From NCBI GenBank assembly GCA_028694915.1, contig JAQVJY010000001.1, forward strand, positions 186,001-250,000: a stretch of DNA of 64,000 bases, in the 5' to 3' direction. A program made the position numbers and the translations under genes. Below, in pieces: positions 41,737 through 51,916 of this stretch (position 1 is its first letter; the number at the start of each line of letters is the position of its first letter). The stretch is from Paludibacteraceae bacterium (GTDB taxonomy: Bacteria; Bacteroidota; Bacteroidia; Bacteroidales; Paludibacteraceae). The notes beneath the pieces are model-generated. The model ran no database searches. It saw nothing but the letters and a program-made list of their open reading frames with translations, and was not told where the DNA came from.

Positions 41737-44700
41737 CTAATTTTGTGGGGTGATGTCCTCAAATATGGCATAAGCCTCTGATGCATAATTGACTGAAGAG
41801 AAGGATGCAAAACGTTTACCGTCCTTTTCACCTAATCGACATGCGTGTGGATGTGCACCGATGTATGTAAGCAGTGCAGTAAAAGCAGATGATTGGTAAT
41901 AAGGCGAAGTATCCTTGCCAACTAGGTATAAAGTCATACGCCCATTTTTCAAAACTATGCGTTCTATACCTAGTTGTAAAGCGCGCCAACGAATACGTAA
42001 GAGTGTCATCAAATCTTTAGCTGGACTTGGAACTGGGCCAAAACGGTCAATTAAGCGTGTTTCAAAATCTTGAAGTGATTTTTCGTCATTTAGGTTATCG
42101 AGTTCGCGATAAAGTGTCATACGTTCCGATACATTTAGAATATAATCTGAAGGGAACATGAGATTTAAATCCGATTCAATTTGACATTCACTGACGAAGG
42201 TGGTTTTTCGAGGTTCGTCAACAAACAGTTCTGCAAATTCTTCCTCACGAAGTTCGGTCATCGCTTCATTTAAAATCTTTTGATAAGTTTCATAACCTAA
42301 GTCGGCTATGAATCCGCTTTGTTCGGCACCTAACATGTTTCCAGCACCACGAATATCCAAATCTTGCATAGCAATATTGAAACCACTTCCCAAATCGGCA
42401 AAGGTTTCAATAGCTTGTAACCGGCGACGTGCATCGTCGGTTAATTCTTTCATCGGAGGTGCTATAAGGTAGCAGTAGGCTTTTTTATTACTACGTCCTA
42501 CGCGTCCACGCAATTGATGTAAATCGCTTAATCCAAATAAATTAGCTTTATTTACAATGATGGTATTCACATTCGGCATATCAATACCTGATTCAACCAC
42601 GGTAGTGGCTAAAAGTACATCATAATCGTAGTTGATAAAATCCATGATGGTTGTCTCCAACTGAGCTGGTGGCATTTGTCCGTGTGCTACTGCAATACGT
42701 GCTTCAGGAACTAGTTTACGTAGTTTTTCGGCTAGTAAATAGATATTCTGTACCCGATTATTGATAAAGAATACTTGACCGTTACGCTCCATTTCCTTAT
42801 TAATCGCTTCTTTGATAATCGCTTCGTCGAAGTCGATTACTTCGGTGAATACAGGATAACGATTTGGCGGAGGCGTGTTGATAATGGATAAGTCGCGTGC
42901 TCCCATCAATGAAAACTGCAAGGTACGTGGAATAGGTGTGGCTGTCAAGGTTAGTGTGTCAACATTCACTTTGAGTTGTTTTAACCGCTCTTTGATGGCC
43001 ACTCCAAACTTTTGTTCTTCATCGATAACCAAAAGTCCTAAGTCCTTGAATTGAATATCTTTTCCTACAATTTTATGTGTACCAACTAAAATATCAATTT
43101 TTCCTTTTAATAAACGTTGTAAAATATCTTTCACTTGTTTGGTCGATTTCGCTCGACTAATATATTCTACAGTACACGGAAACTGTTTTAATCGTTCACT
43201 AAAAGTTTTATAGTGTTGCAGTGCGAGTACGGTAGTTGGTACGAGCACAGCCACCTGTTTCCCATTGGTTACGGCTTTAAACGCTGCGCGAATGGCCACT
43301 TCTGTTTTACCAAAGCCCACATCGCCACAAACCAAACGATCCATGGGACGTTCCGATTCCATGTCGCGTTTAATATCGGCAGTCGATTTTATTTGATCGG
43401 GTGTATCTTCGTAGATAAACGAAGCTTCTAGTTCTTGTTGTAGGTAGCAATCAGGACCATATTCAAATCCTTTTTGCGCTATGCGTTGTGAGTAAAGCTT
43501 TATGAGATCGCGTGCGATATCTTTGACTTTACTTTTCGTGCGCTCTTTTAAACGCTCCCAAGCTCCTGTGCCTAATTTGTTGATGCGCGGTTCTTCGCCT
43601 TCTTTGCTTTTGTATTTTGAAATGCGATGAAGTGCATGAATACTTACAAAAATGACATCGTCATCTTTAAAGATTAATTTAATAACTTCTTGTGTGCGGC
43701 CATTGATATTGGTGGTGAGTAAGCCGCCAAATTTTCCAACCCCATGGTCGATATGAACCACATAATCGCCCACTTTGAATTGGTTCAACTCTTTAAGCGT
43801 CATAGCCACCTTACCGGCACGTGCCATGTCGCTGCGTAAGGTAAATTTATGAAAACGATCGAAAATTTGATGATCGGTAAAACAACAAAGGTGTAAATCG
43901 TGATCAATAAACCCTTCGTGCAATGTTTTTAAAATTGGCGTGAACGGAATATTGGTTCCACGTTCTTCAAAAATGCTCGATATACGATCAATTTGCTTTT
44001 TACTATCACTTGAAATATAAAGCGTGTAACCTTCTGTCAGGTATTTGGTGAATTGCTCTGTAACTAAATCGAAATTTTTATGGAAAATAGGTTGAGCAGA
44101 CATCTGAAAACCAATTTGTTCCACTTGGTTATAGATACTTTTTCCAAATTCGATGGTTCTATTAGTTTCAATTTGGTCTAGTAAAGTATCGCCAGTTAGC
44201 AGTCGGCTGGTCAGTGTGGCTGTTTTAGCCTGTTCGTTGGCTTTTATAAGTGCATCATCGTAAACTTGATTGATGCGTTCGCGTATAAAACGTAGATTAT
44301 CAGCACAAATAAATGTCTTATTTGACATAAAATCCACCAAGGATATGGCTTCACCTTCTAATGTTTCAATATCAGGAACGATGGTTATTTGGGTTTGTTC
44401 ATTTAACGATAGCTGTTTTTCAATGTCGAATGTGCGAATACTTTCTACTTCGTCACCAAAAAAATCGACACGATAGGGTAGTTCATTGGCAAATGAGAAA
44501 ATATCTAGGATACTACCACGAATCGAAAATTGTCCTGGCTCATACACAAAGTCCACGTATTCAAATCCGAGTGATTCCAATTGTTCTATGACTTTTTCAC
44601 TTGGAATATGTTCACTAGTCTTTATGGTTATTTTGCTAGCATTGAACGTGTTGGCAGATACCACTTTTTCGGCTAATGCTTCGGGATAGGTAATAACAAG

Positions 44701-45054
44701 GCACGGTTTGCCGCTTTGCAAACGACTTAGCGTGTCAGCACGTAAAATTTCGTTTGCTGCATCTTTGGTACCATGCTTGTGGTTGTTTTTGTAAGCCGAC
44801 GGGAAATAGACCACTTGCTCCTTGTCGAGCATTTGTGTTAAATCGTGATAACAGTAGCCAGCTGTTTCGGCATCATTGAGTATAACAAGGAATGGTTGTT
44901 GTGAGGCTTCGAAAACTGTGCCCAATGTGACAGATTTGGACGATGCCAATAAACCCGAAACGGTCAAATGTTGTTTCGGGCTTTGTAACCAATCAATGAT
45001 TTGATTAATGCATGGATGTTGGTTATAATGAGCTATTAAATCGTGTAATAACAC
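41737..45054 (-). CDS. mfd: Transcription-repair coupling factor
   Basis: An 1105-residue Mfd protein. It removes RNA polymerase stalled at DNA damage and recruits UvrA. Order: UvrB-like N-terminal module (VYFPSAYKNN; VDFVYEPGQFSIRGSILDIFSF), the CarD-like polymerase-interaction domain (GDYVVHIDHGVGKFGGL), and the two RecA-like motor lobes with Walker A GDVGFGKTEVA (near residue 580), DEEQKFG (DEEQ box) and TLTATPIPRTL. The TRG motif region LRGRVGRSNKKAY and the C-terminal TRCF domain follow. Length is standard. It lies 19 bases behind the LptF/G gene, at the end of a tgt-lptG-mfd run. Confidence 0.97.
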   Translation of the reverse strand: MLLHDLIAHYNQHPCINQIIDWLQSPKQHLTVSGLLASSKSVTLGTVFEASQQPFLVILNDAETAGYCYHDLTQMLDKEQVVYFPSAYKNNHKHGTKDAANEILRADTLSRLQSGKPCLVITYPEALAEKVVSANTFNASKITIKTSEHIPSEKVIEQLESLGFEYVDFVYEPGQFSIRGSILDIFSFANELPYRVDFFGDEVESIRTFDIEKQLSLNEQTQITIVPDIETLEGEAISLVDFMSNKTFICADNLRFIRERINQVYDDALIKANEQAKTATLTSRLLTGDTLLDQIETNRTIEFGKSIYNQVEQIGFQMSAQPIFHKNFDLVTEQFTKYLTEGYTLYISSDSKKQIDRISSIFEERGTNIPFTPILKTLHEGFIDHDLHLCCFTDHQIFDRFHKFTLRSDMARAGKVAMTLKELNQFKVGDYVVHIDHGVGKFGGLLTTNINGRTQEVIKLIFKDDDVIFVSIHALHRISKYKSKEGEEPRINKLGTGAWERLKERTKSKVKDIARDLIKLYSQRIAQKGFEYGPDCYLQQELEASFIYEDTPDQIKSTADIKRDMESERPMDRLVCGDVGFGKTEVAIRAAFKAVTNGKQVAVLVPTTVLALQHYKTFSERLKQFPCTVEYISRAKSTKQVKDILQRLLKGKIDILVGTHKIVGKDIQFKDLGLLVIDEEQKFGVAIKERLKQLKVNVDTLTLTATPIPRTLQFSLMGARDLSIINTPPPNRYPVFTEVIDFDEAIIKEAINKEMERNGQVFFINNRVQNIYLLAEKLRKLVPEARIAVAHGQMPPAQLETTIMDFINYDYDVLLATTVVESGIDMPNVNTIIVNKANLFGLSDLHQLRGRVGRSNKKAYCYLIAPPMKELTDDARRRLQAIETFADLGSGFNIAMQDLDIRGAGNMLGAEQSGFIADLGYETYQKILNEAMTELREEEFAELFVDEPRKTTFVSECQIESDLNLMFPSDYILNVSERMTLYRELDNLNDEKSLQDFETRLIDRFGPVPSPAKDLMTLLRIRWRALQLGIERIVLKNGRMTLYLVGKDTSPYYQSSAFTALLTYIGAHPHACRLGEKDGKRFASFSSVNYASEAYAIFEDITPQN

Positions 45055-45073
45055 TTATTATGAGTAGCTTATC

Positions 45074-46150
45074 TTATTTTGGCGCTTTTGAATACAAAAA
45101 CAATCCAGTGATTAAAAACAGTATATTCGGTAACCAAACAGCTAATAATGGGTTCATACTACCATTTATGGCAAAGGTACTCGATAGTGTCGAAAATAAT
45201 ATAAATAAAGCACTTAAGGCGATGCCAATACCGATGTTGACTCCCATTCCACCTCTTACTTTCCGAGAAGCAAGCGATACGCCTATTAATGTCAAAATAA
45301 TAGATGCCAGTGGCATTGAAAATCGTTTGTAATATTCGTCTTGAAATGCTTGTATATTACCTAATCCACGTTTTTCCTGTTTTTTTATGTAACGTCTTAA
45401 TTGAGGATTTGTCATTTGAGCCGCTTGTTGTGCCGTGATGAAAAAATCTTCAGGATCCATATTGATGATGGTATCCAGTGACTCGCCTTTGTTGATGGTT
45501 TCATACATACCATTAAAATCGCGAATAAGGTAATTTTTCACTTTCCAATGATTTAAGGAGTCCATTTTAATGGTGTTGGCAGTCATGCGCGACACCAATT
45601 TTTTCCCTTCGAATTTTTCTAGTGAAAAATGGTAACCTGTTTGTGTTCGTTCTTCGTAGCGTTCGAAATAGACAATAATACCAGGCTCCACTTCCATCTG
45701 GATATTACGTGCTATTTCAGACTTAAATTTGCTGATATATTTATCTTCAAATTCCAGACGTACTTTGTTGTCCGGTGGAATTATAAATCCCATCAAAAAG
45801 AATGAGAAGATACCAATTAAGGTGGCTGATATAAAGTAAGGACGTAATAATCGATTGAAGCTCATGCCACCAGCTAACATGGCTATAATTTCACTATTAT
45901 TAGCTAGTTTTGAGGTAAAGAAAATCACCGATATAAATGAAAATAGCGGTGTAAACATATTGGCAAAGAATGGTATGAAGTTCATGTAATAATCGAAAAT
46001 AATGGCCTTTACAGGGGCACTATTTTCCATGAAATTATCAATCTTTTCTGTAAAATCAAATATGACAGAAATGCTAATAATCAGTATGATAGATAAAATA
46101 TACGTACCGATATATTTCTTGATAATGTACCAATCTAAACGTTTTAACAT
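45074..46150 (-). CDS. lptG: LptF/LptG family permease (YjgP/YjgQ)
   Basis: A 358-residue inner-membrane permease of the lipopolysaccharide export ABC system. There are three membrane segments in the N-terminal half (YIIKKYIGTYILSIILIISI; MFTPLFSFISVIFFTS; PYFISATLIGIFSFFLMGF), a periplasmic jellyroll-type domain (~130-270), and three C-terminal helices (SIILTLIGVSLASRKVRGG and following). LptF and LptG cannot be told apart securely from one sequence, and Bacteroidota loci next to tgt are usually called LptG. It lies 11 bases after tgt and is likely co-transcribed. Confidence 0.88.
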   Translation of the reverse strand: MLKRLDWYIIKKYIGTYILSIILIISISVIFDFTEKIDNFMENSAPVKAIIFDYYMNFIPFFANMFTPLFSFISVIFFTSKLANNSEIIAMLAGGMSFNRLLRPYFISATLIGIFSFFLMGFIIPPDNKVRLEFEDKYISKFKSEIARNIQMEVEPGIIVYFERYEERTQTGYHFSLEKFEGKKLVSRMTANTIKMDSLNHWKVKNYLIRDFNGMYETINKGESLDTIINMDPEDFFITAQQAAQMTNPQLRRYIKKQEKRGLGNIQAFQDEYYKRFSMPLASIILTLIGVSLASRKVRGGMGVNIGIGIALSALFILFSTLSSTFAINGSMNPLLAVWLPNILFLITGLFLYSKAPK

Positions 46151-46161
46151 AATGTATTTAT

Positions 46162-47292
46162 TTACAATCGAGTAGAAACGCGTTTAACCATTACTTCTTT
46201 CCACGTGGCAAATGTGCCTGCTATGATTTGGCAACGTGCCTCTTTCACAAGCCATAAGTAGAATGCTAAATTGTGGACGGATGCTATTTGCATAGCTAAT
46301 AATTCATCGGCTACGAATAGGTGGCGTAAATAGGCTTTTGTGTATTGTTGATCTACAAAACAGTCGCTTTCTGGATCAATGGGTGAAAAATCGTTTGCCC
46401 ATTTTTTATTTTTCATATTCATAATGCCGTTGCGTGTGAATAGCATACCATTTCGTCCGTTTCGTGTGGGCATTACACAATCAAACATATCCACACCGCG
46501 CGCAATTCCTTCTAAAATATTGGCAGGTGTGCCCACACCCATCAGGTAACGTGGTTTATCGGTTGGTAAAATTTCATTTACCACTTCAATCATTTCATAC
46601 ATTTTTTCGGTAGGTTCGCCTACGGCCAATCCACCAATGGCATATCCTTCGCGATTTTGAGCTTTTACAAACTCAGCTGATTGGCGTCGCAAATCGGGAT
46701 ATACACAACCTTGTACAATAGGAAAGAAGGTTTGCGAATAGCCATATTTTCCTTCGGTTTCGTCGAAATGTTTTAAGCCACGTTCCAACCAACGATGTGT
46801 TCGCTCCATCGATTGTTTAGCGTAGTTGTAATCGGCAGTTCCTGGTGTACATTCATCAAATGCCATCATAATATCGGCACCGATGGTACGTTGAGTATCG
46901 ACTACGTTTTCTGGCGTAAACAAATGTTTAGAACCATCAATGTGCGAACGAAAAGTTACGCCTTCTTCTTTCAATTTACGTGTGCCCGAAAGTGAAAATA
47001 CTTGAAATCCACCGCTATCAGTTAGTATGGGACGATCCCAACCATTGAATTTATGAAGTCCTCCAGCTTGTTCCAGTATTTCTAAACCTGGGCGTAAGTA
47101 GAGATGATAGGTGTTACCTAAAATAATTTGGGCTTGAATATCTTCCTTGACTTCGCGCATGTGGACTGCTTTTACAGCAGCTACCGTTCCTACGGGCATG
47201 AAAATAGGCGTTTCTATAATGCCATGATCTGTAGTTATTTTACCAGCGCGAGCGTTGCTATGTGTATCGGTATGTTGAAGTTCAAATTGCAT
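46162..47292 (-). CDS. tgt: tRNA-guanine (queuine) transglycosylase
   Basis: A 376-residue enzyme that swaps guanine 34 for preQ1 in GUN-anticodon tRNAs. The active-site aspartates are visible in ILTDSGGFQVFSL and in GVDMFDCVMPTRNGRNG (nucleophile). The substrate loop GGLAVGEP is present. The C-terminal zinc site, normally Cys-x-Cys-x-x-Cys plus a His, is degraded: SDCFVDQQYTKAYLRHL keeps one of three cysteines, while the downstream His (SVHNLAFY) remains. Other Bacteroidota may share this. It leads tgt-lptG-mfd from a TACCTTTG promoter. Confidence 0.95.
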   Translation of the reverse strand: MQFELQHTDTHSNARAGKITTDHGIIETPIFMPVGTVAAVKAVHMREVKEDIQAQIILGNTYHLYLRPGLEILEQAGGLHKFNGWDRPILTDSGGFQVFSLSGTRKLKEEGVTFRSHIDGSKHLFTPENVVDTQRTIGADIMMAFDECTPGTADYNYAKQSMERTHRWLERGLKHFDETEGKYGYSQTFFPIVQGCVYPDLRRQSAEFVKAQNREGYAIGGLAVGEPTEKMYEMIEVVNEILPTDKPRYLMGVGTPANILEGIARGVDMFDCVMPTRNGRNGMLFTRNGIMNMKNKKWANDFSPIDPESDCFVDQQYTKAYLRHLFVADELLAMQIASVHNLAFYLWLVKEARCQIIAGTFATWKEVMVKRVSTRL

Positions 47293-47312
47293 ATGTAATT
47301 TATTTCAGCTTA

Positions 47313-47320
47313 CAAAGGTA
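47313..47320 (-). promoter_or_regulatory. Promoter -7 box for tgt-lptG-mfd
   Basis: The minus strand reads TACCTTTG, matching TAnnTTTG, 20 bases before the tgt start codon. Confidence 0.6.
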
Positions 47321-47382
47321 ATGAAAAAATATGAGTGCCATTTCATCTACTTTGAGTTTTTTCAGAGTCGTGATTGTCAGGC

Positions 47383-47583
47383 TTATTTCAAGCGATTAAC
47401 GCTTCCGCTCCATGAACATCCAAAACAGTAGATAGTTTCGAGGTCAAAACCATCCAACGTGTCATTTTCTTTGGTTGGAATTATTTCGTTTTCACTTGTG
47501 ACATATACGGCTTTTCGTTCGCCTAATTGATTGGTAACGTACAAGGCTGTTGTACCGCAAGCTGGACATAAACGTTTTTTCAT
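47383..47583 (-). CDS. Small zinc-ribbon protein, unknown function
   Basis: A 66-residue protein with two CxxC knuckles, CPACG at residues 6-10 and CFGCSW near residue 53, the layout of a zinc ribbon. Between them are short strands (TALYVTNQLGERKAVYV). No other feature is recognised. It lies between ppdK and tgt on the same strand, after a terminator that follows ppdK. Small ribbons of this kind bind nucleic acid or proteins, but no role can be assigned. Confidence 0.7.
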   Translation of the reverse strand: MKKRLCPACGTTALYVTNQLGERKAVYVTSENEIIPTKENDTLDGFDLETIYCFGCSWSGSVNRLK

Positions 47584-47598
47584 AAGTTATAATTGATA

Positions 47599-47635
47599 TG
47601 ATAAAGGCTACCTCGTTATAAGGTAGCCTTTATCT
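47599..47635 (-). terminator. Intrinsic terminator after ppdK
   Basis: Stem ATAAAGGCTACCT/AGGTAGCCTTTAT with loop CGTTATA, located between the ppdK stop and the zinc-ribbon gene. Confidence 0.82.
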
Positions 47636-47651
47636 GTTATGTGAGATTTAC

Positions 47652-50381
47652 TTACTTAGCGTCTTTCAAAGCAGCTTGTGCAGCAGCTAAACGTGCGATA
47701 GGCACGCGGAAAGGTGAGCAAGAAACATAGTTCAAACCAACGCGGTGGCAGAATTCAACAGATGAAGGTTCGCCTCCGTGTTCACCACAAATACCACATT
47801 TCAAATCAGAACGAACTGAGCGACCTTTTTCTGTAGCCATTTGTACTAATTGTCCAACGCCGTTTTGATCAAGTACTTGGAATGGGTCATTTTTCAGAAT
47901 CTTCATATCCAAGTAAGCTGGCAAGAATGAAGCAATATCATCACGTGAGTAACCAAATGTCATCTGAGTTAAGTCATTTGTACCAAATGAGAAGAACTCA
48001 GCTTTTGAAGCAATACGGTTTGCAGTTAAAGCAGCACGTGGAATTTCAATCATAGTACCTACTTTGAAGTCGATGCTATCACCTTTTTCTTCGAATAATG
48101 TTGCAGCAGTTTTGCGAATAACTTCTTCTTGATTTGAGAATTCATACAAAATACCAGTCAATGGAACCATAATTTCCGGGTGTGTTTCAACACCTTCTTT
48201 TTTGAGTTCCAAAGCAGCACCTAAAATGGCACGTGTTTGCATTTCAGTGATTTCTGGGTAAGTGTTACCTAAACGACAACCACGGTGACCTAACATCGGA
48301 TTCGCTTCGTGTAAAGCCTCTACGCGTTGACGTACGGTTTCAAATTTAACACCCATAATTCCAGCTAACTCACGTTGTTCTTTTTCTTCGTGAGGAACAA
48401 ATTCGTGCAAAGGTGGATCAAGTAAACGAACCGTTACAGGACAACCAGCCATAGCTTGGAAGATTCCTTTAAAGTCAGCTTGTTGGTAAGGTAAAATTTT
48501 AGCTAATGCTTTACGACGATCATCAGCAGTTTCTGCCAAAATCATTTCACGCATAGCACGTATTTTTTCGCCTTCGAAGAACATGTGTTCTGTACGGCAA
48601 AGACCAATACCTACAGCACCAAAGTTACGAGCAACTTGTGCATCGTGTGGTGTATCTGCATTTGTACGAACTACCAAACGTGTATATTTGTCGGCTAATT
48701 TCATTAATTCGGAAAAATCAGCATCTAATTCGGCTTCTTGAGTAGCTACTGAACCCAAATAGATTTCACCAGTTGAGCCATTTAAGGAGAGAAAATCACC
48801 TTCTTTCAAAGTAACGCCATCTACTGATAATGTTTTGTTAGCATAGTCAATTACCAATGCACCTGCACCTGATACGCAACATTTACCCATACCACGAGCA
48901 ACTACAGCAGCGTGCGATGTCATACCACCACGAGCTGTTAAAATACCTTCAGCAGCAGCCATACCAGCTAAATCTTCAGGTGATGTTTCGATACGAACCA
49001 TGATAATGCGTTCGCCTTTAGCATGCCATACGGTAGCATCGTCAGCATTGAATACAACTTTACCTGATGCAGCACCAGGAGAAGCAGCTAAACCTTTTGC
49101 AATAACGCGTGCATCTTTTAATGCTTTTTTATCAAAAACAGGGTGGAGCAATTCGTCTAGTTTGTTAGGGTCAACGCGTAATACAGCTTCTTTTTCAGAA
49201 ATCATACCTTGACGTAACATGTCCATGGCAATTTTTACCATAGCAAAGCCAGTACGTTTACCATTACGTGTTTGTAAGAACCAGAGTTTACCTTCTTGTA
49301 CGGTAAATTCCATATCTTGCATATCGCGATAGTGATTTTCAAGTTTAGTTTGAAGTGAATCTAATTCAGCATAGATAGAAGGCATAGCTTCTTCCATTGA
49401 AGGATATTTAGCAACGCGTTCTGCTTCAGATACACCAGCTAATTGAGCCCAACGTTGTGAACCAATTTTGGTAATTTGTTGAGGTGTACGGATACCAGCT
49501 ACAACGTCTTCACCTTGTGCATTGATTAAGTATTCACCTACAAATTGGTCTTCGCCAGTTGCAGCATCACGGCTAAAGCAAACACCAGTAGCTGATGTTT
49601 CGCCCATGTTACCGAATACCATTGCTTGAACGTTAACGGCAGTTCCCCATTCAGCAGGAATGCCTTCCATTTTACGATAAAGAATAGCGCGATCGTTCAT
49701 CCATGAATCGAATACTGAACAAATGGCACCCCATAATTGCTCGTAAGCTGATTCTGGGAAATCGTGACCAGTTTGTTTTTTTACAGCAGCTTTGAATTTA
49801 GCTACTAATTCTTTCAAATCTTCAACAGAAAGTTCGGTATCAAGATGAACACCTTTTTCTTCTTTCAAGTGTTCGATAATTTCTTCAAATGGATCGATGT
49901 CGTTTTTATTTTCAGGTTTCATGCCCAAAACAACATCACCATACATTTGGACAAAACGACGATATGAATCCCAAACGAAACGAGGATTGCCAGTTTTTTT
50001 AGTCAAACCTTCAACTACTTTGTCGTTCAAACCAAGGTTTAGAATTGTGTCCATCATACCAGGCATAGAAGCGCGAGCACCAGAACGAACAGAAACTAAT
50101 AAAGGATTTTCAACATCACCGAATTTAGAATTCATCAACACTTCAACTCCTGCAATTGCTTTTTCAACTTCAGGTTTTAGAAGTTCTACTACTTTGTCTT
50201 TGCCTAGGTCAAAGTATTCACTACATACGTCAGTTGTAATGGTGAAACCTGGAGGGACAGGAACGCCTATTAAATTCATTTCAGCGAGGTTGGCACCTTT
50301 ACCACCAAGGAGGTTTTTCATCTCTGCTTTACCTTCAGCTTGTCCATTGCCAAAGGTATAAACTCTTTTCTTGTTGTCCAT
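47652..50381 (-). CDS. ppdK: Pyruvate, phosphate dikinase
   Basis: A 909-residue PPDK. It reversibly converts pyruvate, ATP and phosphate to phosphoenolpyruvate, AMP and diphosphate, a common glycolytic step in anaerobes. The N-terminal ATP-grasp domain begins FGNGQAEGKAEMKNLLGGKGANLAEM. The swivelling phospho-histidine is His490 in GGMTSHAAVVARGMGK. The C-terminal TIM barrel has the GIGLCRTEHMFF segment and the catalytic cysteine in LKCGICGEHGGEPSS. The ATG at 50381 gives the standard N terminus (MDNKKRVYTFG). An in-frame start at 50429 would overlie the promoter box. Confidence 0.97.
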   Translation of the reverse strand: MDNKKRVYTFGNGQAEGKAEMKNLLGGKGANLAEMNLIGVPVPPGFTITTDVCSEYFDLGKDKVVELLKPEVEKAIAGVEVLMNSKFGDVENPLLVSVRSGARASMPGMMDTILNLGLNDKVVEGLTKKTGNPRFVWDSYRRFVQMYGDVVLGMKPENKNDIDPFEEIIEHLKEEKGVHLDTELSVEDLKELVAKFKAAVKKQTGHDFPESAYEQLWGAICSVFDSWMNDRAILYRKMEGIPAEWGTAVNVQAMVFGNMGETSATGVCFSRDAATGEDQFVGEYLINAQGEDVVAGIRTPQQITKIGSQRWAQLAGVSEAERVAKYPSMEEAMPSIYAELDSLQTKLENHYRDMQDMEFTVQEGKLWFLQTRNGKRTGFAMVKIAMDMLRQGMISEKEAVLRVDPNKLDELLHPVFDKKALKDARVIAKGLAASPGAASGKVVFNADDATVWHAKGERIIMVRIETSPEDLAGMAAAEGILTARGGMTSHAAVVARGMGKCCVSGAGALVIDYANKTLSVDGVTLKEGDFLSLNGSTGEIYLGSVATQEAELDADFSELMKLADKYTRLVVRTNADTPHDAQVARNFGAVGIGLCRTEHMFFEGEKIRAMREMILAETADDRRKALAKILPYQQADFKGIFQAMAGCPVTVRLLDPPLHEFVPHEEKEQRELAGIMGVKFETVRQRVEALHEANPMLGHRGCRLGNTYPEITEMQTRAILGAALELKKEGVETHPEIMVPLTGILYEFSNQEEVIRKTAATLFEEKGDSIDFKVGTMIEIPRAALTANRIASKAEFFSFGTNDLTQMTFGYSRDDIASFLPAYLDMKILKNDPFQVLDQNGVGQLVQMATEKGRSVRSDLKCGICGEHGGEPSSVEFCHRVGLNYVSCSPFRVPIARLAAAQAALKDAK

Positions 50382-50426
50382 AAATGATTTTATATTAATT
50401 AAATAATGATATTTTTTTTGAGGTTG

Positions 50427-50434
50427 CAAATTTA
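50427..50434 (-). promoter_or_regulatory. Promoter -7 box for ppdK
   Basis: The minus strand reads TAAATTTG, matching TAnnTTTG. It overlaps the alternative upstream start (50429) and so supports the ATG at 50381. Confidence 0.6.
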
Positions 50435-50584
50435 CAATTATTTTCTTAATTAATCAAGCCCATTTTTTGATATAAAAGATTAAAACCTTTTTACACCCTT
50501 TAACAGATTATGAATAAGGATAACACAGAAAATGCAATAAATTTATACGATTTTTCTGTGTGTGATATTTTTTTGAGAAGATTA

Positions 50585-51916
50585 CTATAGCGTAGGTAAA
50601 CTCATCCCATTTATTTTACGATAAAGGTCGAGTGCATAAATGTCGGTCATGCCCGATATGTAGTCTAAAATAGCTTGAATACGATCGTATAAAATTTCCG
50701 ATTCTGTATTGTATTGCGAAGGAATGCGGTTTAAAATCTGTTTTGAATAGGCTTTTGTCGGATTTGACGTAGCGTCGATAAGCGTTTCTAAAAGCTCCGA
50801 AATAATCCGATAACCAGCCAATTCTACATCCAGAACCTCTTGCGATCTGTAAATTTTAGGCACGGCTATTTTAGCACAATTGGTATAAGCGCTTTGTAGT
50901 GGCTCTGGTAATTTGTGAATGAGTGATTTTTGGAATGTTCCAGCCAAAATATCTTTTTCGTGTTCTATAAAAGTGGTCGCGCATGCCGAAATTAAAGTGC
51001 CAATTACCGCCGAACGCAAATAGGCTATCTGTTCATTCGTGTCGGTCACCATTTTAAACACATCATTGAGAGCTCTTTCTTGTCTATCTTTAGGTAAAAA
51101 GGCAAGCAATAGTGATTTGGTTTCGTCAAAGGTTAGTAAGCGCAATTTGAAAGCATCTTCAATATCCATTATTTCGTAACAAATATCGTCGGCAGCTTCT
51201 ACTAAATAGACTAACGGGTGACGGGCGTAGCGGTTTGGAAATTCAGGATGAGGTATCATTCCTAATTCTGAGGCCACACGCTCAAAAGCACTTTTCTCGG
51301 TTTGGAAAAATCCAAATTTCGGTTTCGATTTATCGGCGTATTGCGATTCGTAAGGATATTTGACAATGGCGGCTAGTGTGCTATACGTCAGTACAAAACC
51401 ACCTTCGCGTCGTCCTTCAAATTGATTGGTTAGTAATCGAAAAGCATTTGCGTTACCTTCAAAATGAATGAAATCGGTCCATTGTTCCGGGCTTAATTGT
51501 GACTGAAACTGCGCTCCTTTTTCTTCTGAAAAATAGGTTGCAATGGCATTCTCGCCCGAATGTCCAAATGGTGGATTTCCCAAGTCGTGTGCCAAACAAG
51601 CAGCGGCTACTATTGAACCAATTTCGTCAATGTTTTTTGGTAAATTAGCATGTTTAGCACGCAATTGAAGCGCTACTTCGTTGGCGATAGAGCGTCCAAC
51701 GCATGAAACTTCTAGGCTGTGTGTGAGTCGGTTATGCACAAATACACTTCCCGGCAGTGGAAACACTTGCGTTTTATTTTGTAAGCGACGGAAAGGCGAT
51801 GAGAAGATAAGTCGATCGTAATCGCGTTGAAATTCGGTACGTTCGTCGTGTTTGTCATTGTGGTATTGTTCCATACCAAAACGTTTGGTCGATATGAGTT
51901 TATGCCATTCCATCAT
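50585..51916 (-). CDS. dgt: dGTPase-family deoxynucleoside triphosphohydrolase
   Basis: A 443-residue HD-domain enzyme that hydrolyses dGTP (or other dNTPs) to the nucleoside and triphosphate. HD-type metal ligands are in FVHNRLTHSLEVSCVGR, then AACLAHDLGNPPFGHSGE, and EAADDICYEIMDIEDA. The N terminus has DYDRLIFSSPFRRLQNKTQVF. Length fits type 1 or 2 dGTPases, so substrate range is uncertain. It starts in an ATGA overlap with the upstream YgjP-type gene, implying coupled translation. Confidence 0.94.
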   Translation of the reverse strand: MMEWHKLISTKRFGMEQYHNDKHDERTEFQRDYDRLIFSSPFRRLQNKTQVFPLPGSVFVHNRLTHSLEVSCVGRSIANEVALQLRAKHANLPKNIDEIGSIVAAACLAHDLGNPPFGHSGENAIATYFSEEKGAQFQSQLSPEQWTDFIHFEGNANAFRLLTNQFEGRREGGFVLTYSTLAAIVKYPYESQYADKSKPKFGFFQTEKSAFERVASELGMIPHPEFPNRYARHPLVYLVEAADDICYEIMDIEDAFKLRLLTFDETKSLLLAFLPKDRQERALNDVFKMVTDTNEQIAYLRSAVIGTLISACATTFIEHEKDILAGTFQKSLIHKLPEPLQSAYTNCAKIAVPKIYRSQEVLDVELAGYRIISELLETLIDATSNPTKAYSKQILNRIPSQYNTESEILYDRIQAILDYISGMTDIYALDLYRKINGMSLPTL

